Shown: positions 33,995-43,299, counted from the stretch's first letter. The stretch is DNA of 64,000 nt from Naumannella cuiyingiana (GCF_013408305.1 NZ_JACBZS010000001.1:2046001-2110000), one strand, 5' to 3'. Numbers and translations are program-made. Notes: a model not told the origin generated them from the sequence alone.

Positions 33995-34959
33995 GCCGCT
34001 GCTCCCAGCTTCTCGCGCAGCCGGTCGGCGATGGTGATCACCGCGCCGCGGTCGATGCCACCCGGAATCGTCGGCACGGTGACCAACGGCAGGCCGAGGG
34101 AGAGCAGCCGCTCGTAGCGCTCCCGCTCGTCAATGATCAACCCGGCGTCCTCGGCGAACTCGGCCCGCAGTGCCGTGTCCTGCGCTTCGCTCAGCCCGGG
34201 CACGGCCAGATCGAGCGTTCCGGCGGCCGCCGCGGCAAGATCATCGTCGCTCATCGGAGTGGCCCGGATCCGGTTGCCGATCACCGACCCGACCCGGATC
34301 CCGGTCGGGGCAAGATCATCGACCGCCTCGATCGTCTCCGTCACCGGCATGTCCTCCAGCAGCGTCACCAGATGCACCACCGTCGCCGGGGAGCGCATCA
34401 ACGACACGATCGAGTCGGCCTGGTTGCGGATCGGGCCGACCTTGGCCAGCCCGGAGATCGCCGAGTGCACATTGAGGAAGGACCCGATCCGGCCCGTCGG
34501 CGGTGCGTCCAGCACGACGGCGTCGTAGCTGTTCGGGCGCCCGCGCGCGCGACGGCGTACCGCCTCGTAGACCTTGCCGGTCAGCAACACGTCCCGCAGT
34601 CCCGGCGCGATCGAGGTGGCGAAGTCGAACAGCCCGAACCGATCCATCGCCCGCGCGGCGATCCCGAGCCGGTAGAACGTCGCCAGGTACTCCGCCAGCG
34701 CGTCCTCGGCATCCACGTTCAGCCCGAACACCTCGCCGCCGTCCGGCAACAGCGCCAGCCGCGGTTCCTCGCTCGCCTTCAACGGCGGTACGCCGAACGC
34801 CTCGGCCAGCCCCTGGCGGCCCTCCACCTCACACACCAGCACCCGCCGACCGCCCGCCGCCAGCGCGCAGGCCAGCCCCGCCGCGACGGTCGTCTTGCCG
34901 GTCCCGCCCTTGCCGCTGATCACGTGCAACGCGGGCGCGAGCAGCGGCGGGAGGCTCAT
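33991..34959 (-). CDS. ArsA/GET3-type P-loop ATPase (Rv3679-like)
   Basis: The 322-residue paralogue has Walker A SGKGGTGKTTVAA (about 16-28) with the signature Lys, and VVLDAPPTGRIGSFL as Walker B/switch region. ATG 34959 is used; upstream in-frame codons lack a signal. A minus-strand TAGCGT element lies 8 nt before the ATG, so a leaderless mRNA is likely. Its 3' end overlaps the second ATPase gene by 4 bp (ATGA), and the two proteins probably form a heteromer. It is divergent from the DUF4177-like gene. Confidence 0.9.
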   Translation of the reverse strand: MSLPPLLAPALHVISGKGGTGKTTVAAGLACALAAGGRRVLVCEVEGRQGLAEAFGVPPLKASEEPRLALLPDGGEVFGLNVDAEDALAEYLATFYRLGIAARAMDRFGLFDFATSIAPGLRDVLLTGKVYEAVRRRARGRPNSYDAVVLDAPPTGRIGSFLNVHSAISGLAKVGPIRNQADSIVSLMRSPATVVHLVTLLEDMPVTETIEAVDDLAPTGIRVGSVIGNRIRATPMSDDDLAAAAAGTLDLAVPGLSEAQDTALRAEFAEDAGLIIDERERYERLLSLGLPLVTVPTIPGGIDRGAVITIADRLREKLGAAA

Positions 34960-34967
34960 GGGCCACA

Positions 34968-34997
34968 ACGCTACCGGGCGCGCGCGGGGTCTAGGGT
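34968..34997. promoter_or_regulatory. Divergent leaderless promoters (ArsA pair / DUF4177-like gene)
   Basis: A minus-strand TAGCGT (34968-34973) stands 8 nt before the ATPase ATG, and a plus-strand TAGGGT (34992-34997) stands 6 nt before the small gene ATG. The two -35 regions must overlap in a 44-bp intergenic space. Confidence 0.5.
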
Positions 34998-35003
34998 GAC
35001 GCC

Positions 35004-35159
35004 ATGACCAAGTGGGAGTACGCAACCGTGCCCGTCCTGGTGCACGCCACCAAGCAGATTCTGGACAACTGGGGTGCCGACGGCTGGGAACTGGTGCAGG
35101 TCGTGCCCGGCCCCAATCCCGAGAACCTGGTCGCCTACTTCAAGCGGCCGCTCGGCTGA
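35004..35159 (+). CDS. Small DUF4177-like protein (51 aa)
   Basis: The ORF encodes MTKWEYATVPVLVHATKQIL followed by DNWGADGWELVQVVPGPNPE and ends FKRPLG. The W-E-Y-A-T start and GADGWELV core are those of small DUF4177-type proteins. A TAGGGT element 6 nt before the ATG implies a leaderless message. It is followed 12 bp later by RidA on the same strand, as in mycobacteria (Rv3678A/Rv3678c, from memory). Function unknown. Confidence 0.85.
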   Translation: MTKWEYATVPVLVHATKQILDNWGADGWELVQVVPGPNPENLVAYFKRPLG

Positions 35160-35171
35160 GGGCGGAACATC

Positions 35172-35633
35172 ATGGGTACGCCCGCGCAACGCCTCGCCGA
35201 GCTGGGCATCGAGCTGCCGCCGGTGGTCGCCCCGATTGCCGCCTACACGCCCGCCGTGGTGGTGGGCAATCAGCTCTACACCTCCGGTCAGGTGCCGATG
35301 GTCGACGGAGCGCTCGCCGCGACCGGGAAGCTCGGCGCCGGGATCGGCGTCGAGCAGGGTCAACGGCTGGCCCGGATCTGCGCGCTCAACGCCCTGGCGG
35401 CTCTCGCCGAGGCCGCCGGCGGGATCGACAATGTCGCCCGGATCTTCAAGCTCACGGTCTTCGTGGCCAGCGACCCGTCCTTCGGCGACCAGGCAAAGGT
35501 GGGCAACGGTGCGAGCGAACTGGTCGGCGAGGTGTTCGGCGAGCAGGGTCGGCACGCCCGCAGCGCCGTCGGCGTCACCGTGCTCCCGCTGGATGCGCCG
35601 GTCGAGGTCGAGATGATCGGACTGCTCGCCTGA
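35172..35633 (+). CDS. RidA family protein
   Basis: The 153-residue protein is a YjgF/YER057c/UK114-type trimeric protein, with QLYTSGQVPMVDG near 38 and AVGVTVLPLDAPVEVEMIGLLA at the end. The archetype deaminates reactive enamines or imines. The Arg normally critical in archetypal RidA (near 105, in the …CARSTVE… block) appears here as ARSAVGV, so the Arg is kept. It belongs to the longer actinobacterial subgroup (Rv3678c-like). It probably shares a transcript with the upstream DUF4177-like and downstream NUDIX genes. Confidence 0.9.
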   Translation: MGTPAQRLAELGIELPPVVAPIAAYTPAVVVGNQLYTSGQVPMVDGALAATGKLGAGIGVEQGQRLARICALNALAALAEAAGGIDNVARIFKLTVFVASDPSFGDQAKVGNGASELVGEVFGEQGRHARSAVGVTVLPLDAPVEVEMIGLLA

Positions 35634-35645
35634 GCGGTGCTGGCG

Positions 35646-36311
35646 ATGGCGTCCTCGCGTGATGTGTTGAGCCGGCTGCGGCGAACGCGGCTGCCGGCAG
35701 AACCGGTGCTGCCGGATCCCGCCGCGCGCGCCGACCCGTCGGCCAGCGTCTTGCTGGTGCGGCCCGGGGAGGCTGACGGGCTGGAGGTGTGGTTGATGCG
35801 TCGGCACGCCCGGATGGCCTTCGCGGCCGGCATGGCCGTCTTCCCCGGCGGCCGGCAAGAGCCGGCCGATGTCGCCGGGCCGGACCCGCTGCGCGCCTGC
35901 GCGGTCCGCGAGCTGGCCGAGGAGACGACAGTGGAGGTGGCGCCGGGCGACCTGTTCCCGTGGGCGCGTTGGATCACCCCGCGTACCGAGCCGCGTCGCT
36001 ATGACACCTGGTTCTATCTGGCGGTGCTGCCGCCGGGCGCCCGGGCCGAGGACGTGTCGGGGGAGGCCGACGCGGCATTCTGGTGCCGACCCGCCGATGC
36101 GCTGGCCCGCGCCGACGCCGGCGAGCTGGCGCTGATGCCGCCGACCCGGGCGTCGCTGCTGGAGCTGGCCGATCATCACGACCTGGCATCCCTGCTGGCG
36201 GCCGCCCGCACGCGCGTGGTGGAGCCGGTACGCCCGGAGGTGGTCCGCGACGGCGACGGGTGGCTGTTGGCGTACCCGACACCGGATGATCATGACGAGG
36301 AGTTGCGATGA
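35646..36311 (+). CDS. NUDIX hydrolase
   Basis: The 221-residue protein has a Nudix box beginning at GGRQEP and ending in ACAVRELAEETTVEV, with the RELxEET core intact but an expanded spacer before it. The N-terminal MRRHARMAFAAGMAVFPGG is typical of the NUDT19/CoA-diphosphatase-like group. ATG 35646 was chosen; a GTG at 35637 is the alternative. The stop overlaps the ATG of the MBL gene by 4 bp. Confidence 0.88.
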   Translation: MASSRDVLSRLRRTRLPAEPVLPDPAARADPSASVLLVRPGEADGLEVWLMRRHARMAFAAGMAVFPGGRQEPADVAGPDPLRACAVRELAEETTVEVAPGDLFPWARWITPRTEPRRYDTWFYLAVLPPGARAEDVSGEADAAFWCRPADALARADAGELALMPPTRASLLELADHHDLASLLAAARTRVVEPVRPEVVRDGDGWLLAYPTPDDHDEELR

Positions 36312-37072
36312 TCGATCGCGTGCTCGCTCCGAATCCGGGGCCGATGACGCTCGACGGCACGAACACCTGGCTGCTCGGCGATCCCGCCGGACCGCGGGTG
36401 GTGGTCGATCCGGGCCCCGACGACGACGCGCATCTGGACGCGATCGCCTCGGCCGCCCCCGGCGGGATCGCCGAGATCTGGCTGACCCACCATCACCATG
36501 ATCATCTGGATGCGGTGCCGGAGTTCGCCGACCTGACGGGCGCGCTGGTCCGCTCCTGGTGGGATCCGGACCGGTTGGGGGTGGTCCTGGACCGCTGGGA
36601 GAGGCTCGCCGACGGGCAGCGGCTCGCCGCCAGCGGCCTCGCCGTCACCGTGCTGCACATCCCGGGCCACACCTCGGACTCGGTCGGCTTCCTGGTCGCG
36701 GGCGAGGAGCCGGTGCTGCTCACCGGCGACATGGTGCTCGGCCGCGGCACGACCGTGATCATGCACCCGGACGGTGACCTTGGCGCCTACCTCGCCTCGC
36801 TCGCCCGGATGCGCGCCGCCGTCGATGATCATGCGATCCGGTCGCTGCTGCCCGGGCACGGGCCGGTCGTGGACGAACCCGCCGGCGTGCTTGATCATTA
36901 CCGGCGACACCGCGAACAGCGGCTCGACCAGGTACGCACCGCGCTCGCCGGCGGTGCGGAGACGGCCGAGCAGGTCGTCGACACCGTCTACGCCGACACC
37001 GACCCGGCCGTCCGCGAGGCGGCGCTGTCGTCGGTGCGGGCGCAGTTGGCGTACCTGCGCGAGATCAGTTGA
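36308..37072 (+). CDS. MBL-fold hydrolase (LACTB2/Rv3677c-like)
   Basis: The 254-residue protein starts LAPNPGPMTLDGTNTWLLG, a hallmark of the LACTB2-like group. The metal motif THHHHDHLD near 60-68 and later ligands in IPGHTSDSVGF, LLTGDMVLG and PGHGPVVDEP are all present. The C-terminal winged-helix-like region (REQRLDQVRTAL) is family-typical. Human LACTB2 is an endoribonuclease; the bacterial substrate is not established. Translation is coupled to the NUDIX gene. The 3' end overlaps the convergent exonuclease-family gene by 8 bp. Confidence 0.9.
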   Translation: MIDRVLAPNPGPMTLDGTNTWLLGDPAGPRVVVDPGPDDDAHLDAIASAAPGGIAEIWLTHHHHDHLDAVPEFADLTGALVRSWWDPDRLGVVLDRWERLADGQRLAASGLAVTVLHIPGHTSDSVGFLVAGEEPVLLTGDMVLGRGTTVIMHPDGDLGAYLASLARMRAAVDDHAIRSLLPGHGPVVDEPAGVLDHYRRHREQRLDQVRTALAGGAETAEQVVDTVYADTDPAVREAALSSVRAQLAYLREIS

Positions 37073-37922
37073 TCTTGCGCAGATCGGTGATCGTGGTGAC
37101 CACCGGCAGGTGGTCCGACGCCGGGGTGTCGATCACCGTGGAGTCGGTGAAGGAGCGCGGGCCGCGGGTCAGCACATAGTCGATGCGCCGGTTCGGGGCA
37201 TCGGCGGGGTAGGTGAACGCATCGGTTCCCGCGAAGACATCGCGGAACGCGTCGTCGGTCAGCATCCGGATCTCCGGCGCCTCGGGGACGGCGTTCAGGT
37301 CGCCGACCAGGATGGCCGGACGCTGCGTACCGGCGGTCAGCTCGAGGATCTCCCTGACCTGGGAGGCTCGCTGCTCCGAGCGTTGGTGATCAAGGTGGGT
37401 GTTGTAGAAGTCGATCTTCACGCCGCGCACGTTGATCCGCGTGGCCAGCAGGCCGCGCTGCTCGGTCGGCCGCTCCGGATACGGGATCGAGGTGAGCGCG
37501 TGATTGGTCGCCGACTGGATCGGGTAGCGGCTGAGCACCGCGGTGCCGTACTGGCGACGCTCGGTGCGGCCCGGTTCGGGATCCCGATCGAGATTGGCGC
37601 CGTAGGCGTAGTGCAGGCCGAGCCGGCGCGCCAGCCATTGCGCCTGGTCGACGTAGTCGGAGCGGGCGCTCCAGTGCCGGTCGACCTCCTGCAGGCCGAT
37701 CACGTCCGCGCCCGAGGTCTCGATCACCCGCGCCGTCCGCTCCAGGTCGAGCCGGCCGTCGTCGCCGATCCCGGCGTGCATGTTGTAGCTCATCACCCGC
37801 AGCTCGCGCGCCGGCGGGGCGGCGATCGCGGAGGTGGGGGCGATGCCGGCGGTGGTGAACAGTGCGAGCATCAGGCCGATGACGATCCGGCCGATGCCGC
37901 GGAGGTCCGGGGCTGCTGACAT
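37065..37922 (-). CDS. Secreted endonuclease/exonuclease/phosphatase family protein
   Basis: The 285-residue protein has a signal peptide (hydrophobic stretch about 13-33, cleavage near AIAAPPA) and an EEP domain. The metal and catalytic residues are visible in MSYNMHAGIG, GLQEVDRHW, FYNTHLDHQRSEQR, LVGDLNAVP and the final SDHLPVVTTI. Members include nucleases, sphingomyelinases and inositol-phosphate phosphatases; this resembles the metal-dependent hydrolase subgroup. Being exported, it may act on extracellular DNA or lipids. Unlike its neighbours it is not part of the mycobacterial order. Confidence 0.88.
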   Translation of the reverse strand: MSAAPDLRGIGRIVIGLMLALFTTAGIAPTSAIAAPPARELRVMSYNMHAGIGDDGRLDLERTARVIETSGADVIGLQEVDRHWSARSDYVDQAQWLARRLGLHYAYGANLDRDPEPGRTERRQYGTAVLSRYPIQSATNHALTSIPYPERPTEQRGLLATRINVRGVKIDFYNTHLDHQRSEQRASQVREILELTAGTQRPAILVGDLNAVPEAPEIRMLTDDAFRDVFAGTDAFTYPADAPNRRIDYVLTRGPRSFTDSTVIDTPASDHLPVVTTITDLRKIN

Positions 37923-38013
37923 GACGGGGCTCCTCGCGACGGCGGGTGGGGCGCCAGCCTTTCGGGCCGAGGTTACGAACGCGGTGCCTGCGGGTGAACC
38001 CTGTTCGACCGGT

Positions 38014-38691
38014 TCAGCGGACGCGGCCGTGCAGACGCTCGCGGTCCAGGATGACCACCGAGCGGGGCTCGAGCCGCAACCAGCCCCGCGCGGCGAAGTC
38101 CGCCAGGGCCTTGTTGACGGTCTCGCGGGAGGCGCCGACGAGCTGGGCCAGCTCCTCCTGGGTCAGGCCGTGGTGCACGACGATCTCGGTGTCGCGCTCC
38201 TCGCCGAACCGGTCGGCGAGGTCCAGTAGCTGCTTGGCGACGCGGCCGGGAACATCGGAGAAGACGAGATCGGAGACGACATCGTTCGCGCGGCGCAACC
38301 GGGCGGCGAGCTGGCCGAGCAGGGCGCGCGACACCTCGGGGCGCCCGGTCAGCCAGGTGATCAGCTCGTCATGCTCGAGGACGCGTACCTCCGAGTCCAC
38401 CACCGCGCTCGCGGTGGTGGACCGGGGACCGGGATCGAATGCCGACAGCTCGCCGAACATCTGTCCGGGCGCCAGCACGGCCAGCAGATTCTCCCGGCCG
38501 CTGCTGCCCTGCCGGCCGAGCTTGAGCTTGCCCGAGACCAATACATAGAGCTGGTCGCCCGGCACGCCCTCGTGGAAGAGCACCTCCCCGCGGGCCAGCC
38601 GGACCGTCGTCATGGCGGCCGCCAGCGCGTCCACGGCCTCGTCATCGAGCCCCTTGAACAAGGGCGCCTGCCGCAAGACCTCCGGCTCCAC
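38014..38691 (-). CDS. crp: CRP/FNR family cAMP-type regulator (Rv3676/GlxR-like)
   Basis: The 225-residue protein has a cyclic-nucleotide domain (about 8-120) with FGELSAFD and the Arg-Ser-Thr-Thr phosphate-binding cassette (GPRSTTASA). A helix-turn-helix follows ([21 protein letters not shown], about 170-190). Length and sequence match the actinobacterial global regulator. Start GTG 38691 follows GGAGGA at 5 nt. It is divergent from nth, as in mycobacteria. Confidence 0.94.
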   Translation of the reverse strand: MEPEVLRQAPLFKGLDDEAVDALAAAMTTVRLARGEVLFHEGVPGDQLYVLVSGKLKLGRQGSSGRENLLAVLAPGQMFGELSAFDPGPRSTTASAVVDSEVRVLEHDELITWLTGRPEVSRALLGQLAARLRRANDVVSDLVFSDVPGRVAKQLLDLADRFGEERDTEIVVHHGLTQEELAQLVGASRETVNKALADFAARGWLRLEPRSVVILDRERLHGRVR

Positions 38692-38802
38692 CGACGTCCT
38701 CCTTGATCGTTGGCCCGGGACGCCTGCCGCCCGGGCAGCGCCAGCGTACCCGTTGGAGGCGGTACGCCGGGAGAGAGCGAGGTGGGTGTCGGTGCGCGGG
38801 GC

Positions 38803-38808
38803 TAGGGT
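38803..38808 (+). promoter_or_regulatory. -10 element TAGGGT giving leaderless nth mRNA
   Basis: TAGGGT ends 7 nt before the GTG of nth; there is no ribosome site. Confidence 0.5.
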
Positions 38809-38815
38809 GGCCGAC

Positions 38816-39535
38816 GTGCCGACCATCGACCGTGCCGCCGCGCCGAGGCCCGACGTGGCGCTGGTCCGCCGCGCGCGGAAGATGAACCGGATCCTGGGCG
38901 ACCTGTATCCCGACGCGCATGCCGAGCTCGACTTCGGCAATGCGTTCGAGTTGCTGGTGGCCACGATCTTGTCGGCGCAGTCGACCGACAAGCGGGTCAA
39001 CCTGGTCACCCCGACGGTCTTCGCCCGCTTCCCGGATGCCGCGGCGATGGCGACCGCGGACCCGGCCGAGCTGGAGGAGCTGGTCAAGCCGACCGGATTC
39101 TTCCGCAACAAGACCTCGGCGCTGATCCGGATGAGCCGCGCGCTCGTCGACGACTTCGGCGGCGAGGTGCCCGGTACGCTCGACGCCCTCGTCACCCTGC
39201 CCGGCGTCGGGCGCAAGACCGCCAATGTGGTGCTCGGCAATGCCTTCGGCGTGCCCGGGATCACCGTCGACACCCACTTCGCGCGGCTGGTCCGGCGGTT
39301 CGGCTGGACCTCGGCGACCGATCCCGATCGGGTCGAGGCCGAGGTCGGCGCACTGTTCCCGCGCAAGGACTGGACCCAGCTCTCCCACAACGTGATCTGG
39401 CACGGTCGGCGCCGCTGCCACGCCCGCCGCCCGGCCTGCGGTGCCTGTCCGCTGGCCGGGCTGTGTCCCTCCTACGGTGAGGGGCCGACCGACCCGGCGG
39501 TCGCGGCGAAGCTGGTCCGGGAGCCGCGCGGATGA
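38816..39535 (+). CDS. nth: Endonuclease III
   Basis: The 239-residue DNA glycosylase/AP lyase removes oxidised pyrimidines. The helix-hairpin-helix [18 protein letters not shown] contains the catalytic Lys, [12 protein letters not shown] the catalytic Asp, and [17 protein letters not shown] the four cysteines of the [4Fe-4S] cluster. GTG 38816 is chosen because TAGGGT stands 7 nt before it. It overlaps the next gene by 4 bp (ATGA). Confidence 0.95.
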   Translation: MPTIDRAAAPRPDVALVRRARKMNRILGDLYPDAHAELDFGNAFELLVATILSAQSTDKRVNLVTPTVFARFPDAAAMATADPAELEELVKPTGFFRNKTSALIRMSRALVDDFGGEVPGTLDALVTLPGVGRKTANVVLGNAFGVPGITVDTHFARLVRRFGWTSATDPDRVEAEVGALFPRKDWTQLSHNVIWHGRRRCHARRPACGACPLAGLCPSYGEGPTDPAVAAKLVREPRG

Positions 39536-40164
39536 GCCGCCGGGTCCTGCTGCTGGCGCTCGGGCCGGTGCTCGTGCTGGTGGTGATCGCCGGCGTCGCG
39601 ATCGCCATCGCGCGCTCCGAGCCGCCGGGCGCCCCGACCGGCGAGGCGACCGCACCGGCCCCCGCACCCGTTGATCTGGTCGCGGCGCGCCGCGACGCCG
39701 GGATCGCGGAATGCCCGACGACCGATCCCGGGGCCAGCGCCCGTCCCGACGGGCTGCCCGATGTCACCTTGCCGTGCATCGACGGGACGGGGGAGGTGCG
39801 CCTGTCCGCCCTGCGCGGCAAGCCGATGATCGTCAACCTGTGGGCGACCTGGTGCGGCCCGTGCCGCGAGGAGGCGCCGCACCTCGCGGCGTTCGCCACC
39901 GTGGCCGGGGACGAGGTCCAGCTCATCGGTATCGATGTCGACGATCCTGATCCGGCGGGCGCGATCCGTTTCGCCCGGGCGAGCCAGTGGACCTGGCCGC
40001 AGCTCGCCGACCGCCGTGGCGCGCTGCGTGGCGATCTCGGGCAGGCGATCCCACAGACGCTCTTCGTCACCGGCGATGGCCGGGTGGTCCACCGCAAGCT
40101 CGGCGCGTTCGCCTCGCTGGACGAGTTGCGGGCCCTGAGCGCCGAGTATCTCGGGGTGCGCTGA
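39532..40164 (+). CDS. TlpA/ResA-like thioredoxin-fold protein, membrane-anchored
   Basis: The 210-residue protein has an N-terminal hydrophobic anchor (about 4-27), a Pro/Ala-rich linker, then a thioredoxin fold with WCGPC in [16 protein letters not shown] (near 103-110) and the cis-Pro loop [11 protein letters not shown]. An extra pair of cysteines (ECPTTDP and LPCIDG) precedes the fold. It likely reduces disulfides outside the membrane, for example in cytochrome c maturation. Coupled to nth upstream and to the NUDIX gene downstream (TGATG overlap), matching Rv3674c-Rv3672c order. Confidence 0.9.
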   Translation: MSRRVLLLALGPVLVLVVIAGVAIAIARSEPPGAPTGEATAPAPAPVDLVAARRDAGIAECPTTDPGASARPDGLPDVTLPCIDGTGEVRLSALRGKPMIVNLWATWCGPCREEAPHLAAFATVAGDEVQLIGIDVDDPDPAGAIRFARASQWTWPQLADRRGALRGDLGQAIPQTLFVTGDGRVVHRKLGAFASLDELRALSAEYLGVR

Positions 40165-40805
40165 TGCCGGACCCCCTCGGGCGGCTGGCCGCCGGGCTCG
40201 GCGCCGCGACGCCCGGCGAGGCGCTGGCCCGGCTGCGCCGACACCCGGCGGTGGACGGTCGCGCGGCGGCGGTGCTCGCCCTGTTCACCGACGATCCGGA
40301 TCCGCTGATCGTGCTTGCCGAGCGTGCCGCCACGATGCGCAGCCATGCCGGTCAGGTCGCCTTCCCCGGCGGTGCGGCGGAGGCAGGCGATGCCGGCCCG
40401 GTCGCCACCGCGCTGCGCGAGTCCCGCGAGGAGGTCGCGCTGCGGCCCGAGACCGTCGAGGTGATCGGCGAGTTGCCCGCGGTGCACGTGGCCGTCAGTG
40501 GCTTCGACGTGACGACGATCGTCGGGCGGTGGGCGGCGCCGCACCCGCTGCGGGCCGCGGATCCGGCCGAGGTGGCGAGCGTGCACCGCGTACCGGTATC
40601 CGTGCTCACCGATCCGGCGACCCGCTGCACCGCCGTCCACCCGCGCGGTTTCCGCGGGCCCGCCTTCGTCTTCGACTCCGACGGCCAGGAGCTGTTCGTC
40701 TGGGGCCTGACCGCCGCGATTCTGGACGGGCTGCTCGCCCTGGGCGGCTGGGCGCGCCCATGGGAGGTGGCGCGCGAGCTGCCGGTGCCCGGCGCGCGCG
40801 GCTGA
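40164..40805 (+). CDS. NUDIX hydrolase (CoA pyrophosphatase-like, Rv3672c-like)
   Basis: The 213-residue protein has the CoA-pyrophosphatase block MRSHAGQVAFPGGAAE followed by a Nudix helix ATALRESREEVAL. This combination (NuCoA motif then Nudix box) marks enzymes that split CoA into phosphopantetheine and 3',5'-ADP. ATG 40164 shares a base with the stop of the TlpA-like gene. In mycobacteria the next gene is marP; here it is glpD instead. Confidence 0.9.
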   Translation: MPDPLGRLAAGLGAATPGEALARLRRHPAVDGRAAAVLALFTDDPDPLIVLAERAATMRSHAGQVAFPGGAAEAGDAGPVATALRESREEVALRPETVEVIGELPAVHVAVSGFDVTTIVGRWAAPHPLRAADPAEVASVHRVPVSVLTDPATRCTAVHPRGFRGPAFVFDSDGQELFVWGLTAAILDGLLALGGWARPWEVARELPVPGARG

Positions 40806-40843
40806 CCGGAGTTTCCCAGCCGTCGCCGCGGGGTGATAGGGAT

Positions 40844-40903
40844 GGAGCGGTACGCCGGAGCGGTACGCCGGAGCGGCGCTGGACCCGGAGCGGCGCTGGA
40901 CAA
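40844..40903 (+). repeat. Tandem repeats in the glpD leader
   Basis: GGAGCGGTACGCC occurs twice in tandem (40844-40869), followed by GGAGCGGCGCTGGAC plus two bases, also twice (40870-40903). All four copies begin GGAGCGG, and the next GGAG serves as the glpD ribosome site. Copy-number changes here would alter the leader. Confidence 0.8.
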
Positions 40904-40911
40904 GGAGCACG

Positions 40912-42639
40912 ATGACGACCCGACTGGACGGGCGGAGCCGGACCGCGGCCCTGCAGGAGCTGCGCGCCGCCGAACCGCTCGATGTCCTGGTGATCGGCGG
41001 CGGGGTGACCGGTGCCGGCACGGCGCTCGATGCGGCGACGCGCGGGCTGCGGACCGGCATCATCGAGATGCAGGACTGGGCATCGGGCACCTCCTCGCGG
41101 TCGAGCAAGCTAGTGCACGGTGGGCTGCGCTATCTGTACAACCTCGACTTCGCGCTCGTGGCGGAGGCGCTGCGCGAGCGGGGATTGCTGCTGGAGACGA
41201 TCGCGCCGCACCTGGTCAAGGCGCAGCCGTTCCTGTGGCCGCTGAAGACGCCGGTGATCGAACGGTCCTACAGCGCGGTCGGCGTCGGGCTGTACGACAC
41301 GTTGTCCATCCTGACCAACCAGGGCGTCACCGTTCCGGTGCAGAAGCACTACTCGAAGACCGATGCGCTGCGCGTGTTCCCCGACATCAAAGATGATCAG
41401 ATCGTCGGGGCGATCGGGTTCTTCGACGCCCGGGTGGACGATGCGCGGCTGGTGATCGACCTGGTCCGTACCGCTGCCCATCACGGCGCGCTGGCCGCCA
41501 GCCGGGTGCAGGCGACGGGCATGATCAAGGACTCCGACGGGCGCGTGATCGGCGTCGATGCGGTCGACCTGGAATCCGGCGAGGCGCTGCGGATCCCCGC
41601 CCGGCGGGTGATCAACGCGACCGGCGTGTGGACCGAGGACTCCGAGGCGATGTCGGATGTGCCCCAGACGCTGAAGGTCCTTGCCTCCAAGGGAATCCAC
41701 CTGATCTTCGACCGGTCGCGGATCAACGGCAGCACCGGGCTGTTCCTGCGTACCGAGAAGTCGGTGCTGTTCATCATTCCCTGGCAGCGTTACTGGATCA
41801 TCGGCACCACCGACACGCCGTGGGCGCAGGAGCGACTGCATCCGGTGCCGACCAGCGAGGACATCGACTATGTGCTGGAACACGCCAATGCGGTGCTCGA
41901 CTCCGATCTGACCCGCGACGACATCATCGGCACCTACGCCGGTCTGCGCCCGCTGCTGCAGCCCGTTGATCATGAGCGTTCCTCGACGAAGGTGTCGCGC
42001 GAGCACACCGTCGCCGAGCTCGCGCCGGGCCTGGTCGCCATCGCCGGTGGGAAGCTGACGACCTACCGCAAGATGGCGCAGGACGTGGTCGACTTCGCGC
42101 TGGGCGAGGAGGAGGCCGAGCGGCTGCCGTCGGTCACCGACAAGACACCGCTGCTCGGGGCCATCGACCTCACCTCGGTGACCCGCCGGATGCCGCATCT
42201 GAGCCGCCCGTTCGGTTGGAGCGCCGGCCGCCAGGAACACCTGCTGGACCGCTACGGCGACGAGGTGGTCGAGCTGATCGAGTTGATCAAGGAGGATCCG
42301 TCACTGGCCCGACCGCTGCGGTCGGCGCCTGCCTACCTCGGCGCGGAGGTGGTCTTCGCGGTCACCCACGAGGGGGCCCTGCACCTGGAGGACATCCTCA
42401 CCCACCGGGTACGCCTGGACTACGAAACCCCCGACCGGGGCGTCGGCGCCCTGCCCGAGATCGCCGGGCTGGTCGCGCCGCGACTGGGCTGGGATGCCGA
42501 CCGGGTCGCCGCGGAGATCGCCAACTACACGGCATCGGCACAGGCGACCCTGGCGGCCCAGCGGACCACAGATGACGCCGACGCCGCACGGGTCCGGGAG
42601 AATGCGCCGGATCTGGTGCCGCTCGCCGTGCCGGAGTAG
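40912..42639 (+). CDS. glpD: Glycerol-3-phosphate dehydrogenase (FAD-dependent)
   Basis: The 575-residue flavoenzyme oxidises sn-glycerol-3-phosphate to dihydroxyacetone phosphate and passes electrons to the quinone pool. The Rossmann FAD motif is VLVIGGGVTGAGTALDA (24-40), followed by SSRSSKLVHGGLRYL near 62. The substrate region includes IAGGKLTTYRKMAQDV near 382. The C-terminal cap domain (about 400-560) is full length. ATG 40912 follows GGAGCACG. It lacks a linked glpF/glpK here. The glycerophosphodiesterase at 26.8 kb could supply its substrate. Confidence 0.96.
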   Translation: MTTRLDGRSRTAALQELRAAEPLDVLVIGGGVTGAGTALDAATRGLRTGIIEMQDWASGTSSRSSKLVHGGLRYLYNLDFALVAEALRERGLLLETIAPHLVKAQPFLWPLKTPVIERSYSAVGVGLYDTLSILTNQGVTVPVQKHYSKTDALRVFPDIKDDQIVGAIGFFDARVDDARLVIDLVRTAAHHGALAASRVQATGMIKDSDGRVIGVDAVDLESGEALRIPARRVINATGVWTEDSEAMSDVPQTLKVLASKGIHLIFDRSRINGSTGLFLRTEKSVLFIIPWQRYWIIGTTDTPWAQERLHPVPTSEDIDYVLEHANAVLDSDLTRDDIIGTYAGLRPLLQPVDHERSSTKVSREHTVAELAPGLVAIAGGKLTTYRKMAQDVVDFALGEEEAERLPSVTDKTPLLGAIDLTSVTRRMPHLSRPFGWSAGRQEHLLDRYGDEVVELIELIKEDPSLARPLRSAPAYLGAEVVFAVTHEGALHLEDILTHRVRLDYETPDRGVGALPEIAGLVAPRLGWDADRVAAEIANYTASAQATLAAQRTTDDADAARVRENAPDLVPLAVPE

Positions 42640-42687
42640 CATCACCTCCAGGGGCCGGTTGTTGATCAATCGAGCATGGAGGTCGGG

Positions 42688-43299
42688 ATGTCACAGGAAA
42701 CGTTCGGACTCGCAGACATCGGCGCCGAGGTCGCGCGCCGGGTGCGTAGCTTCTTCCTGATCAGTTCCGTGATCGGACTGGTGCTGGGCATTGTGTTGTT
42801 GATCTGGCCGGACAAGACGTTGCAGGTCGCCGCAACGGTGCTCACGGTGGTCCTGAGCATTTTCTTCATCGTGCTCGGCATCGCCCGGCTCGCCGTCGGG
42901 GTGATCGGCGGGCCGATCAGCGGTTGGATGCGTGTGTTCTTCGTCCTGATCGGCATCTTGTTGATCATCTGCGGTGCGATCGGTCTGCGAAACCTGTCGG
43001 CCACCGAGGTGGTCTACACGCTGTTCGCGATCACGCTGGTCGCGGTCGGCTGGATCATCGAGGGCATCGTCAGCCTGGTCGAGGCCCGGCGCACCCCCGC
43101 GACCGGATGGTCGATCTTCTACGGGATCATCTCGATCGCGGGCGGCGTCAGCTTGCTGATGTTCCCGCTGGAGGGCGCCGTCACGCTGATCTGGGTGAGC
43201 GGCATCTTCCTGGTCGCCGGGGGCATCGTCGGGATCATCCGCGCCGTCCAGCTCGGCAAGGTCGACGGCGGGCGGCCCGTCACCTCGGATCAGCGGTAG
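42688..43299 (+). CDS. HdeD/DUF308 family membrane protein
   Basis: The 203-residue protein has six hydrophobic helices arranged as three similar pairs, the pattern of DUF308/HdeD proteins. GGAGGTCGGG precedes the ATG at 42688; the ATG at 42676 overlaps that ribosome site. HdeD is linked to acid resistance in enterobacteria, but the actinobacterial members are uncharacterised. The end overlaps the convergent gene by 10 bp. Confidence 0.85.
   Translation: MSQETFGLADIGAEVARRVRSFFLISSVIGLVLGIVLLIWPDKTLQVAATVLTVVLSIFFIVLGIARLAVGVIGGPISGWMRVFFVLIGILLIICGAIGLRNLSATEVVYTLFAITLVAVGWIIEGIVSLVEARRTPATGWSIFYGIISIAGGVSLLMFPLEGAVTLIWVSGIFLVAGGIVGIIRAVQLGKVDGGRPVTSDQR

Noticed and set aside
32867-34959. 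Arsenic resistance operon from two ArsA-type ATPases
   Set aside because: No arsB, arsC, acr3 or arsR is nearby, and the pair is the Rv3679/Rv3680 type.
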